The translations under genes were made by a program, and so were the position numbers. From Paenibacillus sp. S150 (GTDB lineage Bacteria; Bacillota; Bacilli; Paenibacillales; Paenibacillaceae), in assembly GCF_019352175.1 (NCBI RefSeq), contig NZ_JACBYI010000001.1:1-64000 (forward strand): a stretch of DNA of 64,000 nt. Direction: 5' to 3'. The notes under the pieces were generated by a model. That model was not told where the DNA came from. It saw nothing but the letters and a program-made list of their open reading frames with translations, and made no database searches. Shown here in pieces: positions 24,183 to 33,049 of this stretch (position 1 is its first letter; every line of letters starts with the position of its first letter).

Positions 24183-26066
24183 TCACTTTGATCTTAACCC
24201 AGCTTCATATAAATCAAAAAATTCCAAATATGCTTTACGTGGAGTTTCTGTCATTCCCGGTTTATCTCCTAATACCATGGTCTGATCCGTTTCAGTATGA
24301 TATGGCGTCCATAGAGGTAAGGATTCACCGTTGGGATCGCCTGTCTCAGCAAAATTAATCCAGTATGAAGACATTATATCCGACAGCGATTTATCCGCAT
24401 TTGTATAGGGAAGAGCTATTTTATCCAAATTGTTGTAAGCATATGCAATCTCTGCGGAGTGGTAGGCTCCCAATTCTCTGAATCTGGCCGGTCCTGGCTG
24501 CACTTTGTCAAAATAATAGGAATAAATTTCGGATTCCCCTGTTTTACTCTGCAGTTTTGCCCAAGTATTCATTTGCCAAGTAAACAATTTATCGGTTGAT
24601 ATGTCCAATTGGGCTTTTTGGGCATCGCTGTCACTATCTGAAGGATAGAGCTTTAAAACTTCATCTGCCAGGTCTCCAAATCTTTCCCCGATTGCAGACT
24701 TGAACTCATTGGCATCCATAACCGAATAGACTGGCCAGGGCAAGGTTAGAAGCGTTCCTTCGTCAGCATTACTGCCAACAAGAGCAGGTACATCATTTTG
24801 CCTGCCGGCTTCAAAAATATTATAAACGGTATCAGGCAATACATATCCGTCTACAATCGGGGTTATTGTCTCGCTTGCAGCAGCTTTAAGCAATTCAGGT
24901 GCGGACATTTTACGCAAATCAGCTAAGGAAGCTTTATTCAGAGATTTTTGAAATTCGGCTCCCTCCTTCTCTGCCTGAGCCAGAGTCTGCATATAGATTC
25001 CGCCTGATTCCTTACCCTCCATATTGAAAAAAGCCCCGCTTTCACCAATAGCCTTTTCGAATAAGCCCTTTGCAAGCGGTGACGCCGTGAGAATGTTAAC
25101 AGACCCTGCACCTGCCGACTCGCCGGCTATTGTCACATTGTCCGGATCGCCGCCAAATTCCGAAATATTATGCTTAACCCACTCCAGCGCGGCAATTTGA
25201 TCTAAAATCCCATAATTTCCTGAGGCATTGTATCCCGACTCTTTGGTCAGCTCCGGATTCGCCATGAACCCAAAAATACCAAGCCGGTAATTTATATTTA
25301 CAAATACCGCTCCTTTTTCCGCCATATTTTCACCATTGTACAAATCCATAGATCCGGAACCGTTTTTAAATGAACCGCCATGTATATACACGATGACAGG
25401 CCGCTTCTCATGACTTGATTTTGCGCTGGTCCAAACATTTAAGTATAAACAATCCTCACTGATTCTTTCGTTATTTTTTATGCTGAAATTGTCCAGCAAC
25501 GCCCCTGTGCCAAGCCGCAGATTTATAAAATTTGTCAACACCGCCGGCAATTTATTCTGCATGGCAGCATCTGAGAAATGGTTCAATTGGCGTACTCCAT
25601 TCCAAGGCTGGACCGGTTGTGGAGCTTTCCATCTTAACTCACCTACCGGCGGGGCGGCATAGGGGATTCCCGCAAATACTTTGACAGATTTATCGTTGTT
25701 GTACAGTCCTGAAACCAAACCGTCTTGAGTGAAGACAACTTCGGTTGGCATCATTTCCGCCGCAGAGCTTACAGCCGGCCGGTTGACAGGAATGGGTTCC
25801 GTAAATACAGCAGTTATAAACAAAACAGCGGATATCAAAATCCAACACGCGGCCCAATAAATGAGCTTCATATCTGCAAGCAGCTTTTTCAAAAAAATCA
25901 TAACAACAGCCATAGCCAGTAATATTCCCCAGCCTGCTGCTGTATTTTCTCCAGTAGAAAAAAATAAAACAGATATCAATACCACTAATACAAATGGAAT
26001 CCAGAATCTTAAGCTGCTATGCGTTCTCTTTTGGACTGAAGACTGATTATTGGTAATTTCTTTCAT
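24183..26066 (-). CDS. Type-B carboxylesterase with N-terminal membrane helices
   Basis: A 627-residue esterase of the COesterase family, fused to three N-terminal membrane helices (about 20-36, 44-60 and 68-87). The catalytic domain starts near residue 107. It has the FAGIPYAAPPVGELRW signature, the SEDCLYLNVW motif, the oxyanion HGGS (229-232) and the nucleophile in GESAGAGS (Ser 317). The catalytic His lies late, in GAYHSAEIAYAY. Most bacterial homologues are about 500 residues and lack this membrane anchor. It is divergent from a TetR-type regulator with a likely operator between them. Confidence 0.88.
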   Translation of the reverse strand: MKEITNNQSSVQKRTHSSLRFWIPFVLVVLISVLFFSTGENTAAGWGILLAMAVVMIFLKKLLADMKLIYWAACWILISAVLFITAVFTEPIPVNRPAVSSAAEMMPTEVVFTQDGLVSGLYNNDKSVKVFAGIPYAAPPVGELRWKAPQPVQPWNGVRQLNHFSDAAMQNKLPAVLTNFINLRLGTGALLDNFSIKNNERISEDCLYLNVWTSAKSSHEKRPVIVYIHGGSFKNGSGSMDLYNGENMAEKGAVFVNINYRLGIFGFMANPELTKESGYNASGNYGILDQIAALEWVKHNISEFGGDPDNVTIAGESAGAGSVNILTASPLAKGLFEKAIGESGAFFNMEGKESGGIYMQTLAQAEKEGAEFQKSLNKASLADLRKMSAPELLKAAASETITPIVDGYVLPDTVYNIFEAGRQNDVPALVGSNADEGTLLTLPWPVYSVMDANEFKSAIGERFGDLADEVLKLYPSDSDSDAQKAQLDISTDKLFTWQMNTWAKLQSKTGESEIYSYYFDKVQPGPARFRELGAYHSAEIAYAYNNLDKIALPYTNADKSLSDIMSSYWINFAETGDPNGESLPLWTPYHTETDQTMVLGDKPGMTETPRKAYLEFFDLYEAGLRSK

Positions 26067-26146
26067 TACATTTCCCTCCAGATCATATAAGCATCCTAAA
26101 AAAGGAGCTTATGCTGATTTTCGGCCAAATTTACGGCACAATTGTA

Positions 26147-26183
26147 TCGTATAGTTTTGTATTCTATAATTATACCTATACGA
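26147..26183. promoter_or_regulatory. Candidate operator between esterase and TetR-type gene
   Basis: Perfect inverted half-sites TCGTATAG (26147-26154) and CTATACGA (26176-26183) flank an AT-rich centre in the 157-base divergent region. This is a plausible binding site for the TetR-type protein, although the spacing is wider than usual. Confidence 0.4.
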
Positions 26184-26223
26184 AGTCAATCTTATCCGGA
26201 GATATGAAACAGGAGGGATATAT

Positions 26224-26799
26224 ATGTATCATATAAGCAATGATAAAAGGTCCTTTCAATCGAGCGAATGGATCTTTGAAGCCTTAGGAGACCTGATTAT
26301 ACAAAAGAATTATGAAGAGATTAGTATTACTGATATTGTAAACCGCGCTAATATAGGAAGATCAACGTTCTATAGGAACTTCGACCATAAGGAGGATGTT
26401 TTAAGATTTAAATGTGACCAAAAATGTATGGAATTAAAAGAATTTCTCTTTGACTATCAAAACAAAAATGCCGTGCCGCCTGGCCCAGCCTCCACTAAAC
26501 CATTTTTTACGTATTGGTCTGCAAACTCCGTTGTTATTGAATTGTTAATCAAGGTGAACAGAATAGACATTTTGAATGATTCTTATGCCGATATTTTAAA
26601 AAAATATTATGATGACAATGCTTATGTCCTCGATGAGATACCTGTAAAGTATGTAGAATATATATTGGCAGCGAATGTGGGTTCTTCTATCGGGGTGCTG
26701 GTCCAGTGGATCAAAAACGGTAAACGTGACTCTCCTGATGATTTAGCCGAAATCGTTATCCTCCAGCTTATGCAAAACTTCTATAGACTGAATTTCTAG
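26224..26799 (+). CDS. TetR/AcrR family transcriptional regulator
   Basis: 191 residues. The N-terminal helix-turn-helix is clear (YEEISITDIVNRANIGRSTFYRNFDHKEDVL, about 30-60). The C-terminal domain is of the TetR_C_33/YxbF-like kind with no obvious ligand motif. AGGAGG precedes the ATG by about eight bases. The divergent membrane-anchored esterase is the likely target. Confidence 0.88.
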   Translation: MYHISNDKRSFQSSEWIFEALGDLIIQKNYEEISITDIVNRANIGRSTFYRNFDHKEDVLRFKCDQKCMELKEFLFDYQNKNAVPPGPASTKPFFTYWSANSVVIELLIKVNRIDILNDSYADILKKYYDDNAYVLDEIPVKYVEYILAANVGSSIGVLVQWIKNGKRDSPDDLAEIVILQLMQNFYRLNF

Positions 26800-27070
26800 G
26801 CTTGCGGATTTTCATATTCATACGATTTTTAGCCGGATCGGAGAATAAGTCTAATCACGGCATCCCCAAGAACGTAACGGCTAGCCGTCCATTTCAGGTG
26901 TAAGGCTGGCTGCGGTTCCCGGGCTCTCCGGTTCCCCTGGCCGGCTGAAGCTCTTCCTCCCCGATTTCTCCACACCTTCCTGCTGAGACCCGGCGGCTAC
27001 GCCCAAGTGGGAAAAGTAATCTTAATCCCCACATTCCCTTTTTCGCTTGCGTTAGGAGCTGCGGGGAAAT

Positions 27071-27136
27071 GAGTACCCGCTTTTGTTAACAAAATCTCCA
27101 CGGTTTTGGGAGTTTTGTCAACAATGTAGCGGTACT
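27071..27136. repeat. Long imperfect inverted repeat
   Basis: Arms of about 28 bases, AGTACCCGCTTTTGTTAAC onward pairing with GTCAACAATGTAGCGGTACT, surround a nine-base loop ACGGTTTTG. The inner ACAAAA/TTTTGT and CTCC/GGAG parts are almost perfect. It could be a terminator, a small RNA or a repeat relic. Confidence 0.6.
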
Positions 27137-27220
27137 TTATTTCGTCGCAGTCTCTTAGCGGGAAAAAGGAGACCTAACCGATTCGTTTCGCCCCCTTACG
27201 GGGAATACGCCTACATTATG

Positions 27221-27503
27221 ATGAACTTGAAACATTCATAAAAAGAGCAACCAGCCTTATTGGGAAAAAGTATAACTAAGGCAGCGCATTCGGATACTGG
27301 ATCATCCCTAGTGGGAAAAAGTACAACTAAAGCAGCGCATTCGGGTTCTAGATCATCCCCAGTGGGAAAAAGTACAACTAATCCGGCTGAAATCAGCCAT
27401 TTGGGGGGAGTGGGCCTCCATTAAGTGTACAAATTCCCACTAAAGCCCGTTGAAGCCAGAATTCCAGACCATTAGTGTTACTTTTTACACTTCGCTTCCG
27501 TTC
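27221..27503. repeat. MITE-like palindromic repeat, copy A (with internal tandem repeats)
   Basis: Three tandem ~51-base units begin with (A/T)GTGGGAAAAAGTA-ACTAA and include GCAGCGCATTCGG. The right end carries the complementary TTAGTGTTACTTTTT-CACTT, then CGCTTCCGTTC. Copies B (35455-35625) and C (41641-41840) share both ends, so they form one family with terminal inverted repeats of about 22 bases. Confidence 0.65.
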
Positions 27504-27865
27504 CCAATGAACCTCCTTGCATTCCATCAGCTTGTTCAGGTTCTCCGGTTCAATTCATATACATTCAATTGCCTTTTTGGCTCAAAGCCAAAATCAGCGG
27601 TTGACGATGTGAATGAATTCCGCTGCGGGTTCAGAGGGTTCTTCCGGCCGCTGCTAAAACCCGGTTTCCTGATTGAAATAAGACTGCAGGTTGAAACCGG
27701 TCTTTAAAAGCGGACACTATCGTTTCTCCAGAATTCCTCTGACCCTCCGATTTGTCCGCACTAAGTGCCGGCCCCTAATTTTTAGATGGAGCCGACTTTT
27801 TTCCACTATTCCTTTAAGACTTTTCCGTCCGTATAAGTGTACTAATTCTTACGAATTCCACTTTA

Positions 27866-28080
27866 TTCACTCCATTCCACATCACGTCCCTGTCCCGGTA
27901 ACGGCCTCGGTTGGACCCGCTCTATTCCGTGCTTCCTCCTGCAAAACATGGAACCCGCAGACTCCGCACGGCTCAGCAAACTCTACAGACTCTGCACGAT
28001 TCAGCACGATTAAGACGCATTATAATCCCCCCACTTCATACCTGCCTTATCCACAATTGACGAGAAGCAGAATTTCCTAA
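27866..28080. repeat. Second copy of the repeat found beside the IS110 end
   Basis: CACTCCATTCCAC-TCACG, CGGCCTCGGTTGGAC and CTTCCTCCTGCAAAACAT are shared with positions 186-290, and weaker similarity continues to AATTTCCT at both loci. No transposase fragment is near. Confidence 0.6.
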
Positions 28081-28088
28081 AAGACAAG

Positions 28089-28132
28089 TGGAAACGGCTT
28101 CGCCGTCCTATATAAGAATGCTGCCATTTCAG
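28089..28132. repeat. Dispersed hairpin repeat, copy 2 (degraded)
   Basis: Shares GAAACGGCTTCGCCGTCC and the flanking AAGTG and ATTTCAG with 16177-16225, but its right arm has decayed. Confidence 0.5.
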
Positions 28133-28169
28133 TGGGGAGGAGAAGAATCATTTCGCGCTGATTCCACCG

Positions 28170-28271
28170 TCCAGCCGGCTTCGGGTGAATTCAAAGGTAT
28201 TTCTGCCTTTGATTCCCTCCTCCAGCCGGCTTCGGGCGAATTCAAAGGCACTTCTGCCTCTGATTCCCTCT
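28170..28271. repeat. 51-bp tandem repeat, two copies
   Basis: Units starting TCCAGCCGGCTTCGGG at 28170 and 28221 differ at about five positions. A degenerate third start follows. The unit is 17 codons long, so it could derive from coding DNA (minus-strand reading LNSPEAGW), but no gene signals surround it. Confidence 0.65.
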
Positions 28272-28563
28272 GCCTGCCCGCTGCGGCCAACGCATTAGCG
28301 CAGTTTGCTTGGCCGAAGTCCCGATCCATTCATTTACCGCGCAGCCGTGAAATAACGGATAAGCTTCGCTTCCCCCAAAACCTATAAACCTGAATTCCGA
28401 AAATGAACTGAACAAGTCCAGATAGGACAAGGGATAAACCCTCTTTTCCCTTCACCATTTGGTGCAAGTTGTTTTTCACAAAAAGTCCCTTCGTGTAGAG
28501 CCTTTTAGATGATTTGTAGATGCTTGCTTTCGAAATTCAGGATAAATTCTGATCTTTAAAAAA

Positions 28564-28602
28564 AGTCCTGATATCAAGGGCTTCTTGAGTATCAGGACTG
28601 AT
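28564..28602 (-). terminator. Terminator of the long catabolic operon
   Basis: A perfect AGTCCTGATA/TATCAGGACT stem (28564-28573 and 28590-28599) directly follows the cupin stop, with a T run on the minus strand. Confidence 0.85.
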
Positions 28603-28604
28603 TA

Positions 28605-29036
28605 TTATCCCATTGCAGCCTTGCTCAGAAAAGCGAGGTCCTCTTCATCCAGCCTCGCTTCCGGTCCGGCTTTGATCATGTCGGAGAAGTGCTCGTCCGG
28701 CACCATCGTTGTCAGGCAGTACATACGGCCTTTGCCGGTATTGATGATGTCGTGGTGATTGCCCGGCGGCACGATGATAAAAGAACCCTGGCGGATCTTC
28801 GTTTCATACCCGCCCACAAGCGCCAGCCCTTCCCCTTTGAGCACATAGAAATATTCGTATGCCTCTTTGTGCTCGTTGGAAGGCGTCCGGCCGCCCTCTT
28901 CAAAAATCTCGATAAACGAGGTGAACGGCAGCTGCGTACGGTCGCACAGCAGTACGAATTTGTTCGTATCCTTGGCGGTAATTTTATGCACGGGACAATC
29001 CTCGAAGTTGCCTGCCACTAGACCTGGAATGCTCAT
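28605..29036 (-). CDS. Cupin-domain protein
   Basis: A 143-residue single-domain cupin. The first cupin motif is around NEHKEAYEYFYVLKGEG (metal-type His and Glu at about 55-62) and the second is PPGNHHDIINTG (His at about 94). Small cupins in catabolic operons can be dioxygenases, isomerases or sensors. Its position as the last gene after a FAH-family hydrolase suggests a late pathway step. Confidence 0.82.
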   Translation of the reverse strand: MSIPGLVAGNFEDCPVHKITAKDTNKFVLLCDRTQLPFTSFIEIFEEGGRTPSNEHKEAYEYFYVLKGEGLALVGGYETKIRQGSFIIVPPGNHHDIINTGKGRMYCLTTMVPDEHFSDMIKAGPEARLDEEDLAFLSKAAMG

Positions 29037-29059
29037 ATTCTATCACCCTCGCTTTATGA

Positions 29060-29926
29060 TTAATAAATTCCGGCTACCGGGTTGACCAGAGGCCTGAACC
29101 CGCTGACCCGGCATTCGGCCCGGTCACCCTTGCTGAGCGGAGTTGAGCCGGGAGTTCCTGTCATGATGATATCCCCTGGAAGCAGGGTCATCATCCGGGA
29201 GAAATACGATACGATGAACCACGGGTTATACATCATGTGGTCAACCGTATTGCGGTGAATGACTTTGCCGTTAAGCACCGTTTCCAGCGCGACCGCCCGC
29301 AGATCGGGAATTTCATCTGCCGTCACCAGCTCCGGGCCGAGGCTGAAGAACGTATCGAATGCCTTGGAGCGCTGCAGAAATCTTGGATTGCGGGCATGGA
29401 TATCCTGACAGGTCATATCCAGCGTCGGCGTAAAGCCCGCTACTACCTGTGATGCCTGCTCCTCCCGGATATCTTTGCACACCTTGCCTATAACAATTCC
29501 CAGCTCAGCCTCAGCTGTCACACTCTCCGATTCAGACGGCAGCACGATATTATCTCCCGGACCGATCAAGCTCGTGTCCGGCTTCATGAAGCAGACCGGC
29601 TCGGCCTCCGGCGGTACCGAGTTCAGATCCATCGCCTTCTGCGTATAGTTCATCCCGATTCCCCAGATTTTGCGGGGATGGCGGTACAACGGGGCGAACT
29701 CCGCCTCGGGGGCGGCGATGGCCGGAAGCTCTGTAAGCCGTTCCTCGCCTCCTTCCGCATACCATTGCTTCAGTTCGTCGAACTGTCCGTTCTGCAGCAG
29801 CTCCAGGGTGCTGCTGCTCCAGAGCTGCCCTCTGAAACGGCTGATTTCATCCACAAGGACGAAGCGGTCTTGCGCAGCGATGGCCGCCAGCTCCTGTTTG
29901 CCGTTTTTTAATGTGACAAGTCTCAT
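29060..29926 (-). CDS. Fumarylacetoacetate hydrolase (FAH) family enzyme
   Basis: A 288-residue member of the FAH/HpcE family, which hydrolyses C-C bonds in beta-diketo acids, or hydrates or decarboxylates 2-oxo acids. Visible motifs are IWGIGMNYTQKA, CFMKPDTSLIGPGDNI, the metal-binding TAEAELGIVIGK (Glu pair), DMTCQDIH and IIMTGTPGSTP. The usual N-terminal domain of ~70 residues is present. It sits between creatininase-family and cupin genes with short gaps. The reaction cannot be fixed from sequence. Confidence 0.87.
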   Translation of the reverse strand: MRLVTLKNGKQELAAIAAQDRFVLVDEISRFRGQLWSSSTLELLQNGQFDELKQWYAEGGEERLTELPAIAAPEAEFAPLYRHPRKIWGIGMNYTQKAMDLNSVPPEAEPVCFMKPDTSLIGPGDNIVLPSESESVTAEAELGIVIGKVCKDIREEQASQVVAGFTPTLDMTCQDIHARNPRFLQRSKAFDTFFSLGPELVTADEIPDLRAVALETVLNGKVIHRNTVDHMMYNPWFIVSYFSRMMTLLPGDIIMTGTPGSTPLSKGDRAECRVSGFRPLVNPVAGIY

Positions 29927-29963
29927 GGGGCCTTCACCGTCTCTCCTCAGTCTCTCTGTATCC

Positions 29964-30779
29964 TTATCCTTTATCCGGCTTCACGTTGTCCATTTCAAAT
30001 TCGCACAGCTCCGCCAGCGCTTCACCGAGGATATCCGTTATACGCTCCTGGATAATGTGCCCCTTCTCCGGCGTCGCCGCTGTAGCGTCTCCCGCGATTC
30101 CGCTGGCGGAGATATCGGACATCTTCCACGCGAAGCGGATCTTGCCCTCCAGCGTCAGAAACTTAAACTGCGACATATTCGGCGTTTCGTTCACCAGATA
30201 CTCCTCCTGCACCCAAGCCGGCTTGACGGACATCACAATGGAGGTCTCGTAATCGCCTCCGTGAATGCCGTATTCCAGCTCTTCGGCTCCCATCAGATCC
30301 CCGGCAACATCCAGGTTGCCCGGGAACAGATAGAAGACAATTAATCCCGTCTTAATCCGGATCTCGCGGGCTGCCGTATTGAGCAGATCCACATTCCCCC
30401 CATGCGTGTTGAACAGCAGCAGCCTGCGGAACCCGCTCGCCTTCAGGCTCTCGGCAATGTCCATAACAACCCCATGCAGCGTCGGGGCCGACAGCGAGAT
30501 CGTCCCCGGAAGCCCGATATGCTCATTGCTCTTGCCGTACGGAACCGGAGGAAGCAGCCAGATCTGCTTGTCCGGGCCGATCTTTTCCAGCGCCTGCGTC
30601 AATGTGGCTTCTCCAATCAGCGTATCCGTATAGACCGGCAGATGAGGACCATGCTGCTCGACCGCCCCAATCGGAAGAATGACAAGCGCATGGTCTTTAG
30701 GCAGCTCCAGAACCTGCTTGCTGGTCAGACGGGGCAGGAAACGTTCCTCCCAAGCGGCACCTTGATTTCTTAGATACAT
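29964..30779 (-). CDS. Creatininase/creatinine amidohydrolase family protein
   Basis: 271 residues. LPIGAVEQHGPHLPVYTDT (metal Glu and His, about 37-55) and LLLFNTHGGNVDLL (about 125) are the defining metal-site motifs. The family includes creatininase, mycofactocin MftE peptidase and amidohydrolases opening cyclic amides. GAGGTG lies before the ATG. In this operon it is a good candidate for opening or trimming a cyclic amide. Confidence 0.87.
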   Translation of the reverse strand: MYLRNQGAAWEERFLPRLTSKQVLELPKDHALVILPIGAVEQHGPHLPVYTDTLIGEATLTQALEKIGPDKQIWLLPPVPYGKSNEHIGLPGTISLSAPTLHGVVMDIAESLKASGFRRLLLFNTHGGNVDLLNTAAREIRIKTGLIVFYLFPGNLDVAGDLMGAEELEYGIHGGDYETSIVMSVKPAWVQEEYLVNETPNMSQFKFLTLEGKIRFAWKMSDISASGIAGDATAATPEKGHIIQERITDILGEALAELCEFEMDNVKPDKG

Positions 30780-30817
30780 GACTGTTCACCTCAAATATAT
30801 TCAATGTATTGAACCGC

Positions 30818-32110
30818 TTATTGAACTGCCGCGCTCAGAGCGAATTGCTTCGCCCAAGCCAGCAGGCGCAGATCCTGATGGGGGCCGGATATCACGGACA
30901 GGCCCAGCGGGCAGCCGTTCAGTGTTGCCGCCGGCATTGTGAGCTGAGGCAGTCCGGCGAGACCGGCGATGCAGTTCAGCCTCATCGTACGGACCCGCCT
31001 CTCCTCAAGCTCACTCCCGGATGAGCGCAGCAGCGGAGCTTCTCCGGGTGTGGTCGGGATGACAAGCAGGCCGTCCCTGCCAAGCAGCCCGGACATGTAC
31101 TCACGGATGTGCCTGCGAAGCTCCAGCTGCTTCAGGAAGTCCTCTTCCCGGACGGTAGCGGCCCAGGCGAACCGCTCCGCTATATCCGGTCCGAAGCCCG
31201 GACGCGTCTCTTCTATCCACCTGCCGTGCTCACGCCAGATTTCATAGCCCTGAATCGTCCGGAAGACGGCCATCCAGGACGGAAGGCCTTCAGGAGCAAC
31301 CATAAGCTCCGTCTGACGGATCGTTGTTTCCCTGATCAGATTGAGGGTGGGAAGGAGGGCCTGCCGCACCTCCGGCCTGGCCAGGGACCAGGCATCGTCC
31401 CCAATCAGAATATGATTGAAGCCGAAGCCGCCCAGCCTGCTTGTTGGCTGCTCGGCTGCGGGAAGCAGCGCACTCCCGACCTTAAGCAGGGTTTCCGCGT
31501 CCCGCGCCATCCAGCCTGCCGTATCGAAGCCGGGGGCAAGCGGAATGACGCCTTCCAGCGATACCGCTCCATGCGTCGGCCGCATGCCGTAAATTCCGCA
31601 ATAGGAGGAAGGCACCCGGACAGAGCCTGCGGTATCCGTGCCGATGGCGAAGTCCGCCAGCCCTGCCGCAACCGCGACCGCCGAGCCGCTGGAGGAGCCT
31701 CCCGGAATGCGGTCCGGGGTCTTCGGATTCACCGGAGTTCCGTAATGGTAGTTCTCGCCGTTCAGGCTGAACATCAGCTCATCGGTATGCGTGGTTCCTT
31801 CCAGCCCTGCTCCGGCGGCAAGCAGCCTCCGGACTGCCTCCGAATGCCGTTCTGAAGGCCGGCTTGTCTTCAGCCAATCAGGATTGCCCGCACCGTTGGT
31901 GTAGCCGGCAATCCCGAATACGTCTTTCGCAACGAAGCTCATTCCGTTCAATATTCCATCGCCTTGCGGCCCGGCCGCAATCCGGCTGAAGATGGAATTC
32001 CATTTGTCATCAAGCAAAGCGTCAGCCTCCCTTCCTGGCCGCACAGCCCGGTATGCCTGCAGCCCTTTATTTCGTGGATTGACCGCGGCGTTTTTGCCGG
32101 GGTAATGCAT
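30818..32110 (-). CDS. Amidase signature family hydrolase
   Basis: A 430-residue amidase. The Lys-cisSer-Ser catalytic triad is visible as FVAKDVFG (Lys, about residue 61), IPGGSSSGSAVAVAAGL (cis-Ser) and IGTDTAGSVRVPSSYCG (nucleophile Ser, about 161). It hydrolyses a C-N amide bond; related enzymes include allophanate hydrolase AtzF and indoleacetamide hydrolase. The stretch GENYHYGTPVNPKTPDRIPGG is typical of the AtzF-like branch. The gap to the isochorismatase gene is 36 bases. Confidence 0.88.
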   Translation of the reverse strand: MHYPGKNAAVNPRNKGLQAYRAVRPGREADALLDDKWNSIFSRIAAGPQGDGILNGMSFVAKDVFGIAGYTNGAGNPDWLKTSRPSERHSEAVRRLLAAGAGLEGTTHTDELMFSLNGENYHYGTPVNPKTPDRIPGGSSSGSAVAVAAGLADFAIGTDTAGSVRVPSSYCGIYGMRPTHGAVSLEGVIPLAPGFDTAGWMARDAETLLKVGSALLPAAEQPTSRLGGFGFNHILIGDDAWSLARPEVRQALLPTLNLIRETTIRQTELMVAPEGLPSWMAVFRTIQGYEIWREHGRWIEETRPGFGPDIAERFAWAATVREEDFLKQLELRRHIREYMSGLLGRDGLLVIPTTPGEAPLLRSSGSELEERRVRTMRLNCIAGLAGLPQLTMPAATLNGCPLGLSVISGPHQDLRLLAWAKQFALSAAVQ

Positions 32111-32146
32111 AACAGAATTTCCGTGTTAAACGCGTACAGGTGCACT

Positions 32147-32917
32147 TTATCCCGCGGTATGACTGTTCATCTCCCGCAGCAGCGAGGCCGAATCCGCCAC
32201 AAATCCGTAGCACTGCCTGATGTTATACAAAGCGGCTTCCGTGCAGTAGCCCGGCGAGCTTGTGGCGCAGCAGTCTTCCAACAAAACCGCATCATAGCCG
32301 AGGCAGGCGGCATCCTGCAGCGTATGCATCACGCATTGATCCAGATTGACGCCCGCGAACAGCACTGTGCGGATGCCGAGATTGCGCAGAATGCTGTCCA
32401 GGGGAGTATCCCAGAAGCCGCTCATGCGGAACTTATCGATATGAATGTCCCCCTGCTCGCAGGATAGGCCTTCGATAAGAGCAGCGCCCCAGCTCCCCTT
32501 CTCCAGTACCCGGGAGCCGTTCCCCGGCATCGGAGCGCCGATTCCGTTGCTCTGGCCGTCCGGATTGTAGACATGGAGCAAGGACGGGGGCAGATTCAAC
32601 CGGTCCTCCCGGTTGCCCCAGTTGAGCCAGATGACGGGAACCTCCGCTTGCCGCAGAGCCGGAAGCAGAGCATTCAGCGGACCGACCGGACCCAGCAGCG
32701 GCGCTGTATCCACACCAATCGAATCCAGCCATCCGCCCGGGGTGCAGAAATCGTTCTGCATATCCACCACAATAATTGCCGTGTCTTCCAGATCAATTAT
32801 GATCTCCTGCGGCTTGGAAGCAACCGCTACCGGCTGAGCCGGTCTGCGCGGACGGCGAAGATCCGCCCGTTCTCCTGACACCTGCCAGTAATTCTTGCTG
32901 TTTCCGAGTTTGTTCAT
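32147..32917 (-). CDS. Isochorismatase-family cysteine hydrolase, RutB-like
   Basis: 256 residues. The Asp-Lys-Cys triad is visible: IIVVDMQNDFCTPGGW (Asp, about 46), DKFRMSGFWDTPLD (Lys, about 164) and AGVNLDQCVMHTLQDA (Cys, about 200). The DMQNDFC and GVNLDQC context resembles RutB, which cleaves ureidoacrylate peracid in uracil catabolism. An N-terminal ~35-residue extension precedes the domain. GAGGGGAAGG lies before the ATG. Confidence 0.87.
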   Translation of the reverse strand: MNKLGNSKNYWQVSGERADLRRPRRPAQPVAVASKPQEIIIDLEDTAIIVVDMQNDFCTPGGWLDSIGVDTAPLLGPVGPLNALLPALRQAEVPVIWLNWGNREDRLNLPPSLLHVYNPDGQSNGIGAPMPGNGSRVLEKGSWGAALIEGLSCEQGDIHIDKFRMSGFWDTPLDSILRNLGIRTVLFAGVNLDQCVMHTLQDAACLGYDAVLLEDCCATSSPGYCTEAALYNIRQCYGFVADSASLLREMNSHTAG

Positions 32918-33049
32918 GTCCTTCCCCTCAAAATGGATGTTTTGGTTTAGTTGTTGATGTAGTTGTATAGATGGATGGATGAATGCGTCCCGGTATTCCC
33001 GTGCTTCAATCCGGATTCAGCCAATGCAGCCTTTTCCGCCTCCGGCCGG

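Larger units (their letters stand above)
26800..28604. other. 1.8-kb repeat-rich intergenic region without a gene
   Basis: No frame here has start signals or family motifs. The region holds a long inverted repeat (27071-27136), a MITE-like element (27221-27503), a copy of the repeat next to the IS110 end (about 27866-28080), a hairpin repeat (28089-28132) and a 51-bp tandem repeat (28170-28271). It looks like a sink for mobile and palindromic repeats between two convergent transcription units. Confidence 0.65.

Noticed and set aside
27221..27420. CRISPR-like array from the repeated GTGGGAAAAAGTA units
   Set aside because: Units are about 51 bases in direct tandem with no unique spacers, and the family has terminal inverted repeats at other loci. 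No cas genes are present.
30402..30773. Long plus-strand open frames across the catabolic operon (for example also 32963-34591)
   Set aside because: They are antisense shadows of well-supported minus-strand genes with family motifs and ribosome binding sites.
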